The notes under the pieces: model-generated
Told to the model about the DNA's origin: nothing
Database searches by the model: none
What the model saw: only the letters and a program-made list of their open reading frames with translations
Assembly (NCBI RefSeq): GCF_037935975.1
Contig: NZ_CP149817.1
Span: 2,914,001 to 2,978,000 of the forward strand
Reading direction: 5' to 3'
DNA: 64,000 bases
From: Teredinibacter turnerae
Lineage (GTDB): Bacteria > Pseudomonadota > Gammaproteobacteria > Pseudomonadales > Cellvibrionaceae
Program-made: the position numbers and the translations under genes
Shown here: in pieces, positions 49,129-57,760 of the stretch
Position numbering within the stretch: position 1 is the stretch's first letter
Layout: the number at the start of each line of letters is the position of its first letter

Positions 49129-49992
49129 ATGACAGAATTATGTCTTTTTCCCGGTCAAGGCAGTCAAGCACCGGGCATGGGAGAAGCGTTATTCTCCCGC
49201 TATCCGCACCTTACAGACTCCGCGTCCGATTGCCTCGGGTTCGATGTTAAAGATAAATGCATGAATAGCTCAGCAAGCGAACTTTCCAAAACACAAGTCA
49301 CACAACCGCTGCTTTATGTGGTTGGCGCGCTGAGTTATTTAAAACATGTAGAAGAAACTGGTGTAGTACCGGATTATCTCGCAGGTCATAGCCTGGGAGA
49401 ATATGTCGCGCTTTTCGCAGCAGGATGCTTTGACTTTATCAGTGGTCTGGAAATAGTCGCAGAGCGGGGACGACTAATGTCCGAGGTATCAGGTGGTATT
49501 ATGTTCGCCGTGCTCGGGCTGCCTGCAGACGCCATTGTGCGCCAACTGGACAAACTTAATTTCGACCAGCTCACCATTGCTAATTACAATGAGTACACAC
49601 AAACGGTGATCGCAGGATACTGCGAAAACCCCAGGTTACTGCAGGAAGAATTAATTGCCGCCGGCGCAGCAAATGTGGTTCAGCTCAATGTTAGCGCGTG
49701 TTTTCATACCCACTTTATGAAACCAACAGCAGAAAAACTCGCTCAGTTTCTGAACCGATACCGACTTTCACAACCTAAAATTAAAGTCATCGCCAACCTA
49801 ACCGGCATGGCCTACCGCAAGGAAGACAATGTAGCAGAGATGCTGGTTAAGCAGGTTTACAGCCCCGTGCTTTGGCTGCAATCTATGGAAGCCGTACTTC
49901 CAAAAGTCGAGTCGTGGCAGGAACTCGGCTCTGGCACTGTACTTACTGGTATAGTCACGCGCATACAGGATGCGATGGCAAGCACAGCTTAA
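49129..49992 (+). CDS. Discrete malonyl-CoA acyltransferase (trans-AT)
   Basis: 287 aa of the FabD/PksC type: LFPGQGSQ at 6-13, nucleophile elbow GHSLGEY with Ser88, the malonate-binding Arg113 in AERGRLM, NYNEYTQTVIAG in the middle, and the catalytic His in SACFHTHFM. It is a single domain with no fused ACP, enoylreductase or second AT. Since none of the 11 modules contains an AT, this enzyme should load malonyl onto every extending ACP. The ATG is preceded by AGGAGG at good spacing and follows the lipoprotein gene by 22 bp. It is transcribed away from the PKS operon, so supply of extender transfer is under a separate promoter. Housekeeping FabD is an alternative, but the context argues strongly for a PKS role. 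Confidence 0.92.
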   Translation: MTELCLFPGQGSQAPGMGEALFSRYPHLTDSASDCLGFDVKDKCMNSSASELSKTQVTQPLLYVVGALSYLKHVEETGVVPDYLAGHSLGEYVALFAAGCFDFISGLEIVAERGRLMSEVSGGIMFAVLGLPADAIVRQLDKLNFDQLTIANYNEYTQTVIAGYCENPRLLQEELIAAGAANVVQLNVSACFHTHFMKPTAEKLAQFLNRYRLSQPKIKVIANLTGMAYRKEDNVAEMLVKQVYSPVLWLQSMEAVLPKVESWQELGSGTVLTGIVTRIQDAMASTA

Positions 49993-50518
49993 AGCTTGGC
50001 AATAGTGTGCATGTTTTCGCCTGACGATTCACGCGGCCATTAAATTTATTTTCTCTATTTAATTCCGCGCCCTTTAAAAACTGGCGAAGATTTCTGTTTT
50101 TGTAAGTATTGGAGTTTGTGCGTTTGTGATATTTCGAGGGATTAGATTGTCCTTCTGGCAATGGCGGTGATATCCTGCACCGCCTATCGGCTTCGTAATT
50201 TTTTTCGCCAAGTGAATATAAGCCGTCTAACACGGAGCGAATGCGTATAGAAGCACGTACGGCGTGCTCTCGATCTTCCTTTCATCGGCACACAAATAAC
50301 CGATTTTGTATTCAAGCGACCAATCAAGCAGCTAGTGGGCGATCTTGCGGCACCTAAACCCCACCCCAAAATTCAAATACACATAACTTTCCGCTTGATT
50401 AATTCAAACCACGTACTAAATGCAATTTGTTTGAAGTAAATAACATATTGGTTAAAGCCTATCTGACCTTACAAGAGTGAACATCGAGAGGCATTATCAA
50501 TACAGGTGGTATTGACAC
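49993..50518. other. Intergenic region, no gene seen
   Basis: 526 bp between the convergent acyltransferase and acetyltransferase genes. Open frames on both strands lack ribosome sites. No strong terminator hairpin was found. Confidence 0.4.
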
Positions 50519-51016
50519 TTAGTTACCAGACCAAATGATTTCTAATTTAAAAACGTTCCCTGAGTTCTCAAGTGAAGTGCAATTATTTAACGAGACGCCC
50601 CTGATTATGACGGTCTGCTTTTTAACTGACTTAAAGCCATACTTCTGAAAAAATGGCTGTGCCGTATAACTTACTTCAGAATGTAGCGCACCAATGCTGG
50701 TGCCGCGCTTTAACGCTTCAGACATCAACAAACTCCCTATACCCTGCCCCTGATATTCACCATGAACAAAAAAATGGTCTATTAGGCCACTCTTCTGCAC
50801 ATCTGAATACCCAACAATTTTATTTTCCTTGAGCACGACGAAGGGTTGTATTGCACTAATTTTACGACACCATAGCGCGCGATCCAAATCGATAGGCGCC
50901 CAAGCAGATAGCTGTTCAGGAGTGTAGTGCTGCGAACAAATCATATGAATAGAGGAATAGAAAACCTCAAACAGTGACTCTTCCTCACCAGCCACAAAAT
51001 CACGTAGCACTACCAT
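50519..51016 (-). CDS. GNAT-family N-acetyltransferase
   Basis: About 165 aa. The acetyl-CoA binding motif is visible as YQGQGIGSLLM, preceded by VVLKENKIVGYSDV and followed by the FFQKYGFKSV strand typical of the fold. The N-terminus VVLRDFVAGEEESLFEVFY matches the usual beta1-alpha1 start of the family. I therefore take the ATG at 51016, which has GGAGAG just upstream, instead of an in-frame start 39 codons further out. The substrate is unknown. The gene is isolated and faces the acyltransferase gene, with long gene-free stretches on both sides, so I do not assign it to the polyketide locus. Resistance or housekeeping acetylation are both possible. Confidence 0.85.
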   Translation of the reverse strand: MVVLRDFVAGEEESLFEVFYSSIHMICSQHYTPEQLSAWAPIDLDRALWCRKISAIQPFVVLKENKIVGYSDVQKSGLIDHFFVHGEYQGQGIGSLLMSEALKRGTSIGALHSEVSYTAQPFFQKYGFKSVKKQTVIIRGVSLNNCTSLENSGNVFKLEIIWSGN

Positions 51017-52389
51017 TCCGAACTCTCCAGATACGACTAACGCGTAACATATTTTATATTTATAAAAAATCATTAATTTAAACAGCTCACACCCATACAA
51101 CACATCGACAAAATTCGCTTTTTGAATCAACAATGTATTACGACGATTATTTTTTTAAATTCGCACATTAGTGGCTTTGCAATACACTAATCTATTTGCC
51201 ATCTATTCCTGCAAGCAAGCCATGTCATTTCTCTAAATGAGTAGCAAATTACCTGGAGCAGGCGCATTAAAAATTACCCACAAACGCAGAGAAAACGAAA
51301 GCCCTCATTTTTTAAAGCCTAAGCTTTCACCATGAATGACGACATCAATTTCCTTCTTAGAATATTAACCACCTACACCTTAAATTGTTTGATATAACTA
51401 CCGAAGAAGCCAGTGAAAACATCCTAATCGGCAGACATAGAACGATGAACGTTGACCCATCCAGATATAACGGCAAAACACTGCGACACAAAATACCTAT
51501 TCGATATCCCATCACTCAGAGATCCTATCCCGCCAGGCAGGATCTTGCTGAGCTTAACTTGGTTAACTAAACAATATAAACCCGCACGCCAAACCTCTCA
51601 ACCAACCTCTAATATACGAAAAGACTTGACCCTAATGAGTACTTTTGGATCGAGGCGCGCACCAAAACAGGCCGAAATTCAGATCTACGTAACTAGGGAC
51701 TTCTAATTTAGCATGTGAGCACTAACCGCAATATTAACGGGCCGCCGGAAAGAGCCTTACTGATTAAAGCATAATATTTGAGACCCCCGGAGGAGGTAAG
51801 GAAAAACACAATCTCGACAGAAATCAATCTGTTAGAAGGCACACTTTCTCCAAAGCTACCGGAGATATCAGCGTCAATCGAAGAGGTTAACACTAGGATT
51901 TTTTATCCTTAAGACCTCGGCTTGCCCCCCATAAACCATTAAAACAACGACACGTCATGACCGCCACATCAATTGGTACATTACGTGATGTAGCAAGCCT
52001 CATTACTGGTTTAATTATCATGTATATTATTTGTATGGCAACCTATAGTGGCAAGCATATTGCCATCGATAGTACGCTCTAGCCGATACCGAACTAGCCT
52101 ACCCCGTCCCAACCCGTTACTTTCTGCGCCATCACTGCTGATAAATTCAGCAGTTCAGTTTTGAACACATCAGAGCTAAGCGGTGAAGTAACCAACACAA
52201 GAGATTCGTTTTTCCTGCATGCATCTATATATTAATTGCATGCCAATGTAACGATTTATTCTAATAAAGAACCCAAAGAAGACTATTGCGATCACAGGTG
52301 GATTTTGTGATTTTTCGCGTGCCTGGAATATTTTGTTTTAGGTATGCGGTTAACCATAACCGAATCAAAATTAATTATTGGAGTAGTAC
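51017..52389. other. 1.4-kb region without convincing genes
   Basis: AT-rich sequence with several stop-interrupted coding-like stretches on the plus strand (for example around 51711-51912), which may be remains of a decayed gene. A 41-codon frame at 51957-52082 with a hydrophobic middle has no ribosome site. A small palindrome (CGGTTA ACCA TAACCG, 52347-52362) lies 28 bp before the protease start and may be a regulatory site. Confidence 0.4.
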
Positions 52390-54039
52390 ATGAAGTACCA
52401 ATTTAAAAAACTTGCTGCAGCTATAGCTTTGACTGTACCCGTGTCTTTAACGGAAATTGCTCTGGCCCGGGGTATCGAAAATCAAATACCAGTAACTCAA
52501 AAAGAACGACAGTACGAATTTATTTGCAAATTCGCAAAGGCCGCGACGACGCCCTCGTCCAAGAATTCTAATTCAGCGGAAAATAGGCGTAACCCAAAGA
52601 CTCTGCAAATACAAGGCAAAGATCTTGTCGTTACCCCCATATTCGATTCTACTGAGGCGCCAGCGGCAAGCAGCGCCACCAACGGCAACGAAAAGCGAAA
52701 GGCGGACTTTTCCAGTTTAAAACAGTTTTACGCAATGTCGTCTAACAATGCGACCATCGAAGAGCTCCATAATATAGCCAAAGAATTAGAGTCAACCAAC
52801 CAAGTGGAGTATTGCGAGTTTATTCCAAAATATACCCCGCCCCCTGCTGACATCGTCCCCCTCAGTACCGACTACAGCGCCTATCAAGACCACATACAGC
52901 CCGATCCAGGCATTGATGTCACCTATGCCAGGTCCCTCGGCTTAACGGGCTCTAATGTCACAATCGCCGATATAGAACATGACTGGAACCTAGATCATGA
53001 GGACCTAATCGACCAAAATGTTCGTTTCGGTAATGAGCGCGTGCCCTCCGTTTTTTCGAGTCACGGTACGGGAGTTATTGGCATTCTAATCGCTGGGGAC
53101 AATGGCTATGGTATGACAGGCACGGTTCCCGATGCAGAGGTCATTGTATTTACCCATTCGCACGGACAACACGGACGAAATCTAGCTCTCGCCCGAACCA
53201 TTGCGGCATTATCCGCCGGAGATATTATTATTCTGGAAATGCAAACTGCAGGCCCGCAAACTCCCGGCTCATGGACAATTTCAGACAACCCAGGTAAATC
53301 GTATGGACCACCGGATTATGACCGGTCCATTTGGGATCTTGTTAAAATTGCCACCGATGCTGGTATTCACGTTGTTACCACAGCCGGTAACGGGAACGTC
53401 GACTTAGATCACAGCCTTTACGACGATTACCGCGCACGGGGCGATAACGGATCCATTTTGGTGGGTGCCGGCAGTTCCACGGCCCAACATTACAAACTAA
53501 ATTTTAGTACCTACGGCAGCCCTTTACACCTTCAGGGCTGGGGAGAAAATGTTTGGACCCTTGGCACTGGCGACTTGGCTAAATTTGGCGATGACGACAA
53601 TCAGGCTTATACGCACTCCTTTAACGGTACCAGCTCCGCCGCGCCGATTGTTGCCAGTGCCGTGGCTTTGGTTCAAGACTATGCTGAAACCTTCTTAGGC
53701 CGAGATATAAGCCCGCTTGAAATGCGTACCCTACTGATAGAAACCGGTATCGCACAAGGTGAAGGCGGCTTGATTGGCCCCCTGCCGAATATTCGGGCCT
53801 CCATTGAGCGCCTATCGGAAGAGATCTCGAGTGGTAATATCTGTGACGGCATAAATGAGTACCCTAATTGGACAGCACAAGATTGGCCTGGTGGCCCATA
53901 CAACCACGCCAATGCACTCGATAAAATGGTTTATCAGGGTGTCTTATACGAGGCCAACTGGTATACGTCGTCGGTACCCGGCAGTGATCCGTCATGGCTT
54001 AGTTTGGGTGCGTGCGCAACATCATCTGCAGCCCATTGA
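52390..54039 (+). CDS. Secreted S8 (subtilisin-family) protease with chitin-binding domain
   Basis: 549 aa. A signal peptide covers about residues 1-26, followed by a propeptide-like region to about 160. The S8 catalytic domain shows Asp194 (IADIEHD), His225 (SSHGTGV), oxyanion Asn334 (TAGNGN) and Ser415 (GTSSAAP). The C-terminus (about 497-542: PNWTAQDWPGG, YQGVLYEANWYT, SWLSLGAC) is a type-3 chitin-binding module of the CBM5/12 class. The enzyme should be exported and held on chitin or a similar polymer while digesting associated protein. GGAG lies nine bases before the ATG. It stands alone, and nothing links it to the polyketide genes beyond position. The fusion fits a marine polysaccharide degrader. 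Confidence 0.92.
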   Translation: MKYQFKKLAAAIALTVPVSLTEIALARGIENQIPVTQKERQYEFICKFAKAATTPSSKNSNSAENRRNPKTLQIQGKDLVVTPIFDSTEAPAASSATNGNEKRKADFSSLKQFYAMSSNNATIEELHNIAKELESTNQVEYCEFIPKYTPPPADIVPLSTDYSAYQDHIQPDPGIDVTYARSLGLTGSNVTIADIEHDWNLDHEDLIDQNVRFGNERVPSVFSSHGTGVIGILIAGDNGYGMTGTVPDAEVIVFTHSHGQHGRNLALARTIAALSAGDIIILEMQTAGPQTPGSWTISDNPGKSYGPPDYDRSIWDLVKIATDAGIHVVTTAGNGNVDLDHSLYDDYRARGDNGSILVGAGSSTAQHYKLNFSTYGSPLHLQGWGENVWTLGTGDLAKFGDDDNQAYTHSFNGTSSAAPIVASAVALVQDYAETFLGRDISPLEMRTLLIETGIAQGEGGLIGPLPNIRASIERLSEEISSGNICDGINEYPNWTAQDWPGGPYNHANALDKMVYQGVLYEANWYTSSVPGSDPSWLSLGACATSSAAH

Positions 54040-54483
54040 CCAACGGGAGATTTAAACTAAAACTTCCGAGCGAGAATACAGCAGGCTCTTATTCGCTTTC
54101 ATGAGGTAAAAATACTAAGGCTCGCGTAAGCTGTTGAAATATGGAAATTTTCATAACTTAATAGGCAGCAAGCACTTTGAGCCTTAGTATCTCCAACAAA
54201 ATAATTGAGCTATCCTGAGCAATGTAGTAAATATGTACAACGCGAATGAGTTGAGCAGATATCAACAGTTACCCATGACCAATTTCGCCTATTTCAAATG
54301 CTGGGCCCGGATAGAGAACTGAAAGAACAAGCGGTTGATCACCCAAATTTTTTTGAACCGACGGAGGTACACAAACCCTCCAGATCAAACCTATGTGCGA
54401 TACACTTTTTTGCAGTGCACTACTGAACTAAAGTCGATATTTCAAATTGATTAAACGCCGTTAGCCGGAAATGACCACACGAA
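54040..54483. other. Intergenic region between convergent protease and LysR genes
   Basis: 444 bp without a gene. It contains the inverted repeat listed at 54112-54190 and an imperfect hairpin near 54070-54098, either of which could help end transcription from the two converging genes. Confidence 0.4.
54112..54190. repeat. 12-bp perfect inverted repeat with 55-base spacer
   Basis: ATACTAAGGCTC at 54112-54123 is the exact complement of GAGCCTTAGTAT at 54179-54190. The spacer contains a further near-palindrome (ATGGAAATTTTCAT). It could form a long stem in RNA from either converging gene, or mark the ends of a small lost element. Confidence 0.5.
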
Positions 54484-55365
54484 TTATTGGTTCAAAATAT
54501 CTTCGATCCAAATTAAAAATTTGGCCGCACCTTTAGTTTCGAAGCTTTCCTTATTTGGTACGTAATAGCAAAGGTCTGACTGGATCGAACGGGTTTCAAA
54601 TTGTTGTAGAAGGTTAGATTTTAACAGCTTTTTAGTAAGTGTCGTAGAACAGAACACAAGTCCGTTTCCTGCCATAGCCTGCTGGATACCGAAAAGCTCT
54701 TGATCAAATTTCTTAAGCCTAATATTAGACCCATCCAGTCCATTGGTGTCCAACCAAGGAGCTAGCGGAGGGGCCGGTAAGGATTTATTTTTCCACTCCG
54801 TGGTAAATAGAGTAATGGACTCATTTGACCAAGAAGGAGGCATCATTCCAACAGCACCAAACACATTGTATGACTCTGACCTAATGACATCAGAACCCTC
54901 AGCAACTGAGACATCACCATACCGAATTGGAATAACATATGATTGGCTCTCGAGTGACTCACCCGTCGATATTTCCATAGAAATATCAGGGTTGGCTAGT
55001 TCAAATTCATGCTGGGAAGGGATCAACACCAAAGCGGCTAATGACGATGTCGTCGTCACCCTGACCGTATTGCCAGCCTTCAACACATCTTCCAAAGCAC
55101 TGTCAATTTTGCGAAACCCATCCGAGGTCGCTTTAGCTAATATTATGCCCATTTCGGTTAGTGATACCCGCCTCCCTTGCCGATGGAACAAACTTACATT
55201 TAACCGACTTTCCAAGTTGCTAATGTGGTGCGAAACAGCAGTTGGGGTTAGCGAAAGCTCCTCGGCAGCCAACTTAAAACTCCCCTGACGGGCAGCCGAC
55301 TCAAAGACTTTCAACGCCTGTAACGATACCTGCAAGCTTAACCTCCCAATTAACAGCGAGTTCAT
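54484..55365 (-). CDS. LysR-family transcriptional regulator (GcvA-like)
   Basis: 293 aa. The N-terminal winged helix-turn-helix is clear at about residues 13-72 (LQALKVFESAARQGSFKLAA, then SLTPTAVSHHISNLE). An LysR effector-binding domain follows, with LIPSQHEFELANPDISMEIS and, near the end, AMAGNGLVFCSTTLTKKLL, as in GcvA-type regulators. It is divergent from the azoreductase gene with 109 bp between starts, and that gap holds a strong palindrome only seven bases from this gene's start. The regulator probably controls the azoreductase and represses itself. The ligand is unknown; azoreductase partners suggest a quinone or oxidative signal, which is inference. Confidence 0.9.
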   Translation of the reverse strand: MNSLLIGRLSLQVSLQALKVFESAARQGSFKLAAEELSLTPTAVSHHISNLESRLNVSLFHRQGRRVSLTEMGIILAKATSDGFRKIDSALEDVLKAGNTVRVTTTSSLAALVLIPSQHEFELANPDISMEISTGESLESQSYVIPIRYGDVSVAEGSDVIRSESYNVFGAVGMMPPSWSNESITLFTTEWKNKSLPAPPLAPWLDTNGLDGSNIRLKKFDQELFGIQQAMAGNGLVFCSTTLTKKLLKSNLLQQFETRSIQSDLCYYVPNKESFETKGAAKFLIWIEDILNQ

Positions 55366-55371
55366 CCACAG

Positions 55372-55396
55372 TATAGATGAGTTAAAGTCATCTATA
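55372..55396. promoter_or_regulatory. Palindromic operator between LysR gene and azoreductase gene
   Basis: TATAGATGA and TCATCTATA form a perfect 9-bp inverted repeat with a 7-base spacer, and an extra GATCTATA half site lies near 55420. This matches the T-N11-A style and promoter position of LysR-type binding boxes. It abuts the regulator gene, as expected for autorepression. Confidence 0.7.
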
Positions 55397-55474
55397 GGTG
55401 TAACGTTTTCGTTTGTAATGATCTATACAGGCTAACAAAATGGCGCCCGTTATCCACCAACGAAGGTAATGGAC

Positions 55475-56179
55475 ATGAGCACATTATTGCACATCGACTC
55501 GAGCGTTAGAGCTGCGAACAACGCGAACTCAGATCACAATTCCATATCGAAAAATATCGCACTCCGATTTGTGGATACATGGAAACGTAATCGGCCTGAA
55601 GATGACTATATCTATCGTGATGTCGGAATGAACCCACCTGATTTCATCACACAGGATTGGATTGGTGCGGTATTTACCCCTGAGAACAAAAGGACTCCCG
55701 CACAGGAAGAAAGACTTGCACTATCAGATAAATTGATAGATGAGGTGTCAGCTGCAGATGTTATCTTGATTTCCTCGCCAATGTATAACTACGGCATGCC
55801 GGCTCAGCTAAAAGCCTGGTTCGATCAAATTGTACGCGTAAACAAAACGTTTGATTTCGATCTTTCACGAGGCGACTTCCCGTTGCAACCTATGCTTTCA
55901 GGCAAGACATTGATCATAGTGACGTCCAGCGGAGAGTTTGGCTTTGAAAAAGGAGGACTAAGAGAAGTGTCTGGTCACCTGGCGCCGCACCTACGGACAC
56001 TGAGTAAATATTTAGGCGCGGACACAATGTATGAGATTGCCTCCGAATACCAAGAATTTGGTGACGACAGGCACCGTTTGTCGGTCGCCAATGCAAAAAA
56101 TCGGGCCGAAAAACTTGCATCAGAACTTAGTATTTCAACCCCGGCCGGATCGGTAAAAAATGGCATCGCCACTATGTGA
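55475..56179 (+). CDS. FMN-dependent NADH-azoreductase (AzoR family)
   Basis: About 234 aa with the flavodoxin-like fold of AzoR/NAD(P)H quinone reductases: LLHIDSSVR at the start, YRDVGMNPP, ISSPMYNYGMPAQLKAWFDQ (flavin-contact motif) and IIVTSSGEFG. Family members reduce quinones and azo compounds with NADH and protect against electrophile stress. I prefer the second ATG (55475), which has AAGG eight bases upstream; an ATG two codons earlier is too close to that site. The divergent LysR gene and shared operator suggest inducible expression. It is the last ordinary gene before the integron cassette array, whose final attC starts 22 bp downstream. Confidence 0.88.
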   Translation: MSTLLHIDSSVRAANNANSDHNSISKNIALRFVDTWKRNRPEDDYIYRDVGMNPPDFITQDWIGAVFTPENKRTPAQEERLALSDKLIDEVSAADVILISSPMYNYGMPAQLKAWFDQIVRVNKTFDFDLSRGDFPLQPMLSGKTLIIVTSSGEFGFEKGGLREVSGHLAPHLRTLSKYLGADTMYEIASEYQEFGDDRHRLSVANAKNRAEKLASELSISTPAGSVKNGIATM

Positions 56180-56201
56180 TCATTTTCTTAAAGAAGTTCA
56201 C

Positions 56202-56325
56202 TGATTAATGCCGTTTTATGATGCCGGAGTGCATTTGGGTGCTTTTGTGATACACACTACAAAAGCGCTCCGCCAAAAAAGCCCCCAGCACGCGAAGTTC
56301 TTTCGTGTTGAGCTGATTGTTATAC
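56202..56325 (-). repeat. attC site, last of the array
   Basis: It starts (minus strand) with GTATAAC just after the stop of the 56334 gene and runs through paired arms (GCACCCAAATGCACTCCGG with GGGGGCTTTTTTGGCGGAGC around GTAGTGTGTATCAC) to a decayed end core (GCATTAATC). Loss of the end core fits its terminal position. Confidence 0.6.
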
Positions 56326-56333
56326 ACTTACTT

Positions 56334-56633
56334 CTAAAATACCGGTGTGCCCTTTGGTATTCTAGTTTTAACATTGCTTTCCTCCTCCGTCAGACAATGG
56401 CACGACTCAGGTTCAATGTTGTAGCGTCCACTAGGCTTATATCTAAAGTCGTGATACCCCTTCTCATAACATATGCTCTCACATTTTTCGCGCCCATCAC
56501 TAACACTGGAAAATGTTGAATATAATCCATACACAAGAACCGGAATGAATATCCACTTGAATATCACAATCTCAAAAGATGTAGGTTCCTTATCTGGTAA
56601 TCGTTGGTACAAATTCACTCCTTTTAAAGACAT
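56334..56633 (-). CDS. Small single-pass membrane protein, integron cassette
   Basis: Up to 100 aa. One hydrophobic segment (FKWIFIPVLVYGLYSTF) is followed by a soluble tail with four cysteines (EKCESICYEKG, SCHCLTEEE). I do not recognise the family. The ATG at 56631-56633 lies inside the upstream attC core (GTTATGT), so it is the furthest start the cassette boundary allows. A TTG at 56612 with AAGGAG five bases before it may be the real start and would give MYQRLPDKEP. Four cysteines outside the membrane segment suggest a disulphide or metal site. Its stop lies eight bases from the terminal attC, as expected of a cassette gene. Confidence 0.6.
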   Translation of the reverse strand: MSLKGVNLYQRLPDKEPTSFEIVIFKWIFIPVLVYGLYSTFSSVSDGREKCESICYEKGYHDFRYKPSGRYNIEPESCHCLTEEESNVKTRIPKGTPVF

Positions 56634-56706
56634 AACGCTCATGCAATGGTTCGGATCGAAGTTGAGGTCCAAGACGCGTTAGCTGCTGAACATTGACTTG
56701 TTAGGT
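56630..56706 (-). repeat. attC site
   Basis: 77 bp on the minus strand, from ACCTAAC (matching RYYYAAC) to GTTATGT. CAATG/CATTG and GGTCC-type arms pair internally. The stop codon of the upstream pseudogene lies in the first core and the start of the next gene in the last core. Confidence 0.65.
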
Positions 56707-57158
56707 GCTATAGAAATGCTGCCTATGTAAATAAAGCTGCAGCTACCTTAAATGATTTCCCCAGTGACCACGATAGCTTGTTTCTAGGTGCCATAAGGCA
56801 TCCGCCTCAGACGTGCTTTCAAAATACCACTCTATTTCCAATAAGTCTCCGACAATATCTGTTAGATCGTCTATTTCATCACCTACATAGATCTTGCCAG
56901 CACTCTCCGCTCTTTAGTGTATTCGGCATTATCGTAAAACCCCAGCTCTGGAAATTTTGATTCTACGGTTTTTCTTATTTCTCGGTAGTCTTTCTGAGGA
57001 GGATCATCATATTCTTCAGGGTCAAACTCGAATTCTACCGCATAGACGAGCAAAGAAAGATCATATAGTTTTCGAATTATATTTTTTAGATCATCTTCAC
57101 TTCGCTTATCGCTCAGTACAAATCCAACAAACTCACTTATTTTTGCTCTAATGCTCAT
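56701..57158 (-). pseudogene. Broken DUF5063-family gene, integron cassette
   Basis: The first 80 or so codons read as a DUF5063-like protein (YDDPPQKDYREIRKTVESKF, then PELGFY). The frame then stops at 56883. In the next frame the family continues as GDEIDDLTDIVGDLLEIEWY and WHLETSYRGHWGNHLR, then meets TAG at 56743-56745 where a serine codon is expected, and resumes LQLYLHRQHFYST to TAA at 56701. So there is one single-base frameshift near 56890-56900 and one nonsense codon. The true end lies in the attC core. Family assignment is from memory of its conserved C-terminal motif. No function is known. Confidence 0.75.
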
Positions 57159-57170
57159 ATGTAGGATGGC

Positions 57171-57226
57171 AAATAACGCCTGCCTGTGGCGACGGAACCA
57201 GTTCGCTCACGAGGCGAATGTTAAGT
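57171..57226 (-). repeat. Short attC site
   Basis: 56 bp on the minus strand from ACTTAAC to GTTATTT. CGCCTCGTGAGCG and GCCTG/CAGGC elements give a compact stem. It ends 13 bases before the start of the DUF5063 remnant. Confidence 0.5.
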
Positions 57227-57257
57227 GCCCGGCTATATGTTTTTGGAAACTGGCTCA

Positions 57258-57536
57258 CTAAACCTCCTCAGGTGCAATAAAAGGTACGATCGGATGTAGC
57301 CTACTTTGCAAACACAAGCCATTGGCACTCACTGACTGAAGCTGCCCGTCTTCGAGCTTTAGGGTCATTAATACTAGCGCTTTATTTTCTATAGCTTCAC
57401 CACAAAAACGCACTGATGATCGATCATCAAAGACTCCGAGACAGATTTTATTAACTTTTTCATAATTCGATATTTCGCATAGCTAATTCGCAGCTAACGA
57501 GCCTGTAGAGAAACTACAGCCGCCTGTAACTTTCAT
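57258..57536 (-). pseudogene. Cassette gene interrupted by in-frame TAG
   Basis: A 93-codon minus-strand frame from ATG 57536 to TAG 57258 is open except for TAG at 57483-57485 (codon 18). The part after the interruption is protein-like: ICLGVFDDRSSVRFCGEAIE, then ALVLMTLKLEDGQLQSV and LHPIVPFIAPEEV. I do not recognise the family. The frame begins directly after an attC-type core (GCGCGTTATTTT) and ends just before the next attC, so it fills its cassette as a normal gene would. It may be dead, may start after the TAG, or may be read through. It is too interrupted for ordinary gene finding. Confidence 0.5.
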
Positions 57537-57537
57537 A

Positions 57538-57756
57538 AAATAACGCGCTGGGAGAATAAATTACCGTTCTAAATAAGAAGTAGTGACGTATTCATGTAGT
57601 GATACCATTCGTGCAAAATAATCGAAGCTATAAAATGTAGATTTAGTATTTCAACAGCCTCCACGCCACAATTAGGGCCGGAGTAGAGTTGGCTATTTTT
57701 TGCTACACACCACAAAAGCGCCGACGGAACGGAACCTGTTGACAAATTTGTTATGA
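57538..57756 (-). repeat. Degenerate attC or two fused attC remnants
   Basis: A start core (TTCATAACAAATTTG) follows the stop of the 57761 gene and an end core (GCGCGTTATTTT) precedes the next cassette. The 219 bp between is too long for one typical attC. A lost gene or a recombination scar is likely. Confidence 0.4.
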
Positions 57757-57760
57757 ACTG

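Noticed and set aside
51708-51912. Coding-like stretch on either strand before the protease gene
   Set aside because: Interrupted by a stop, no recognisable domain and no start signal; described only as possible decay.
51957-52082. 41-codon frame with hydrophobic centre
   Set aside because: No ribosome site and no neighbour suggesting a function; too weak to call.
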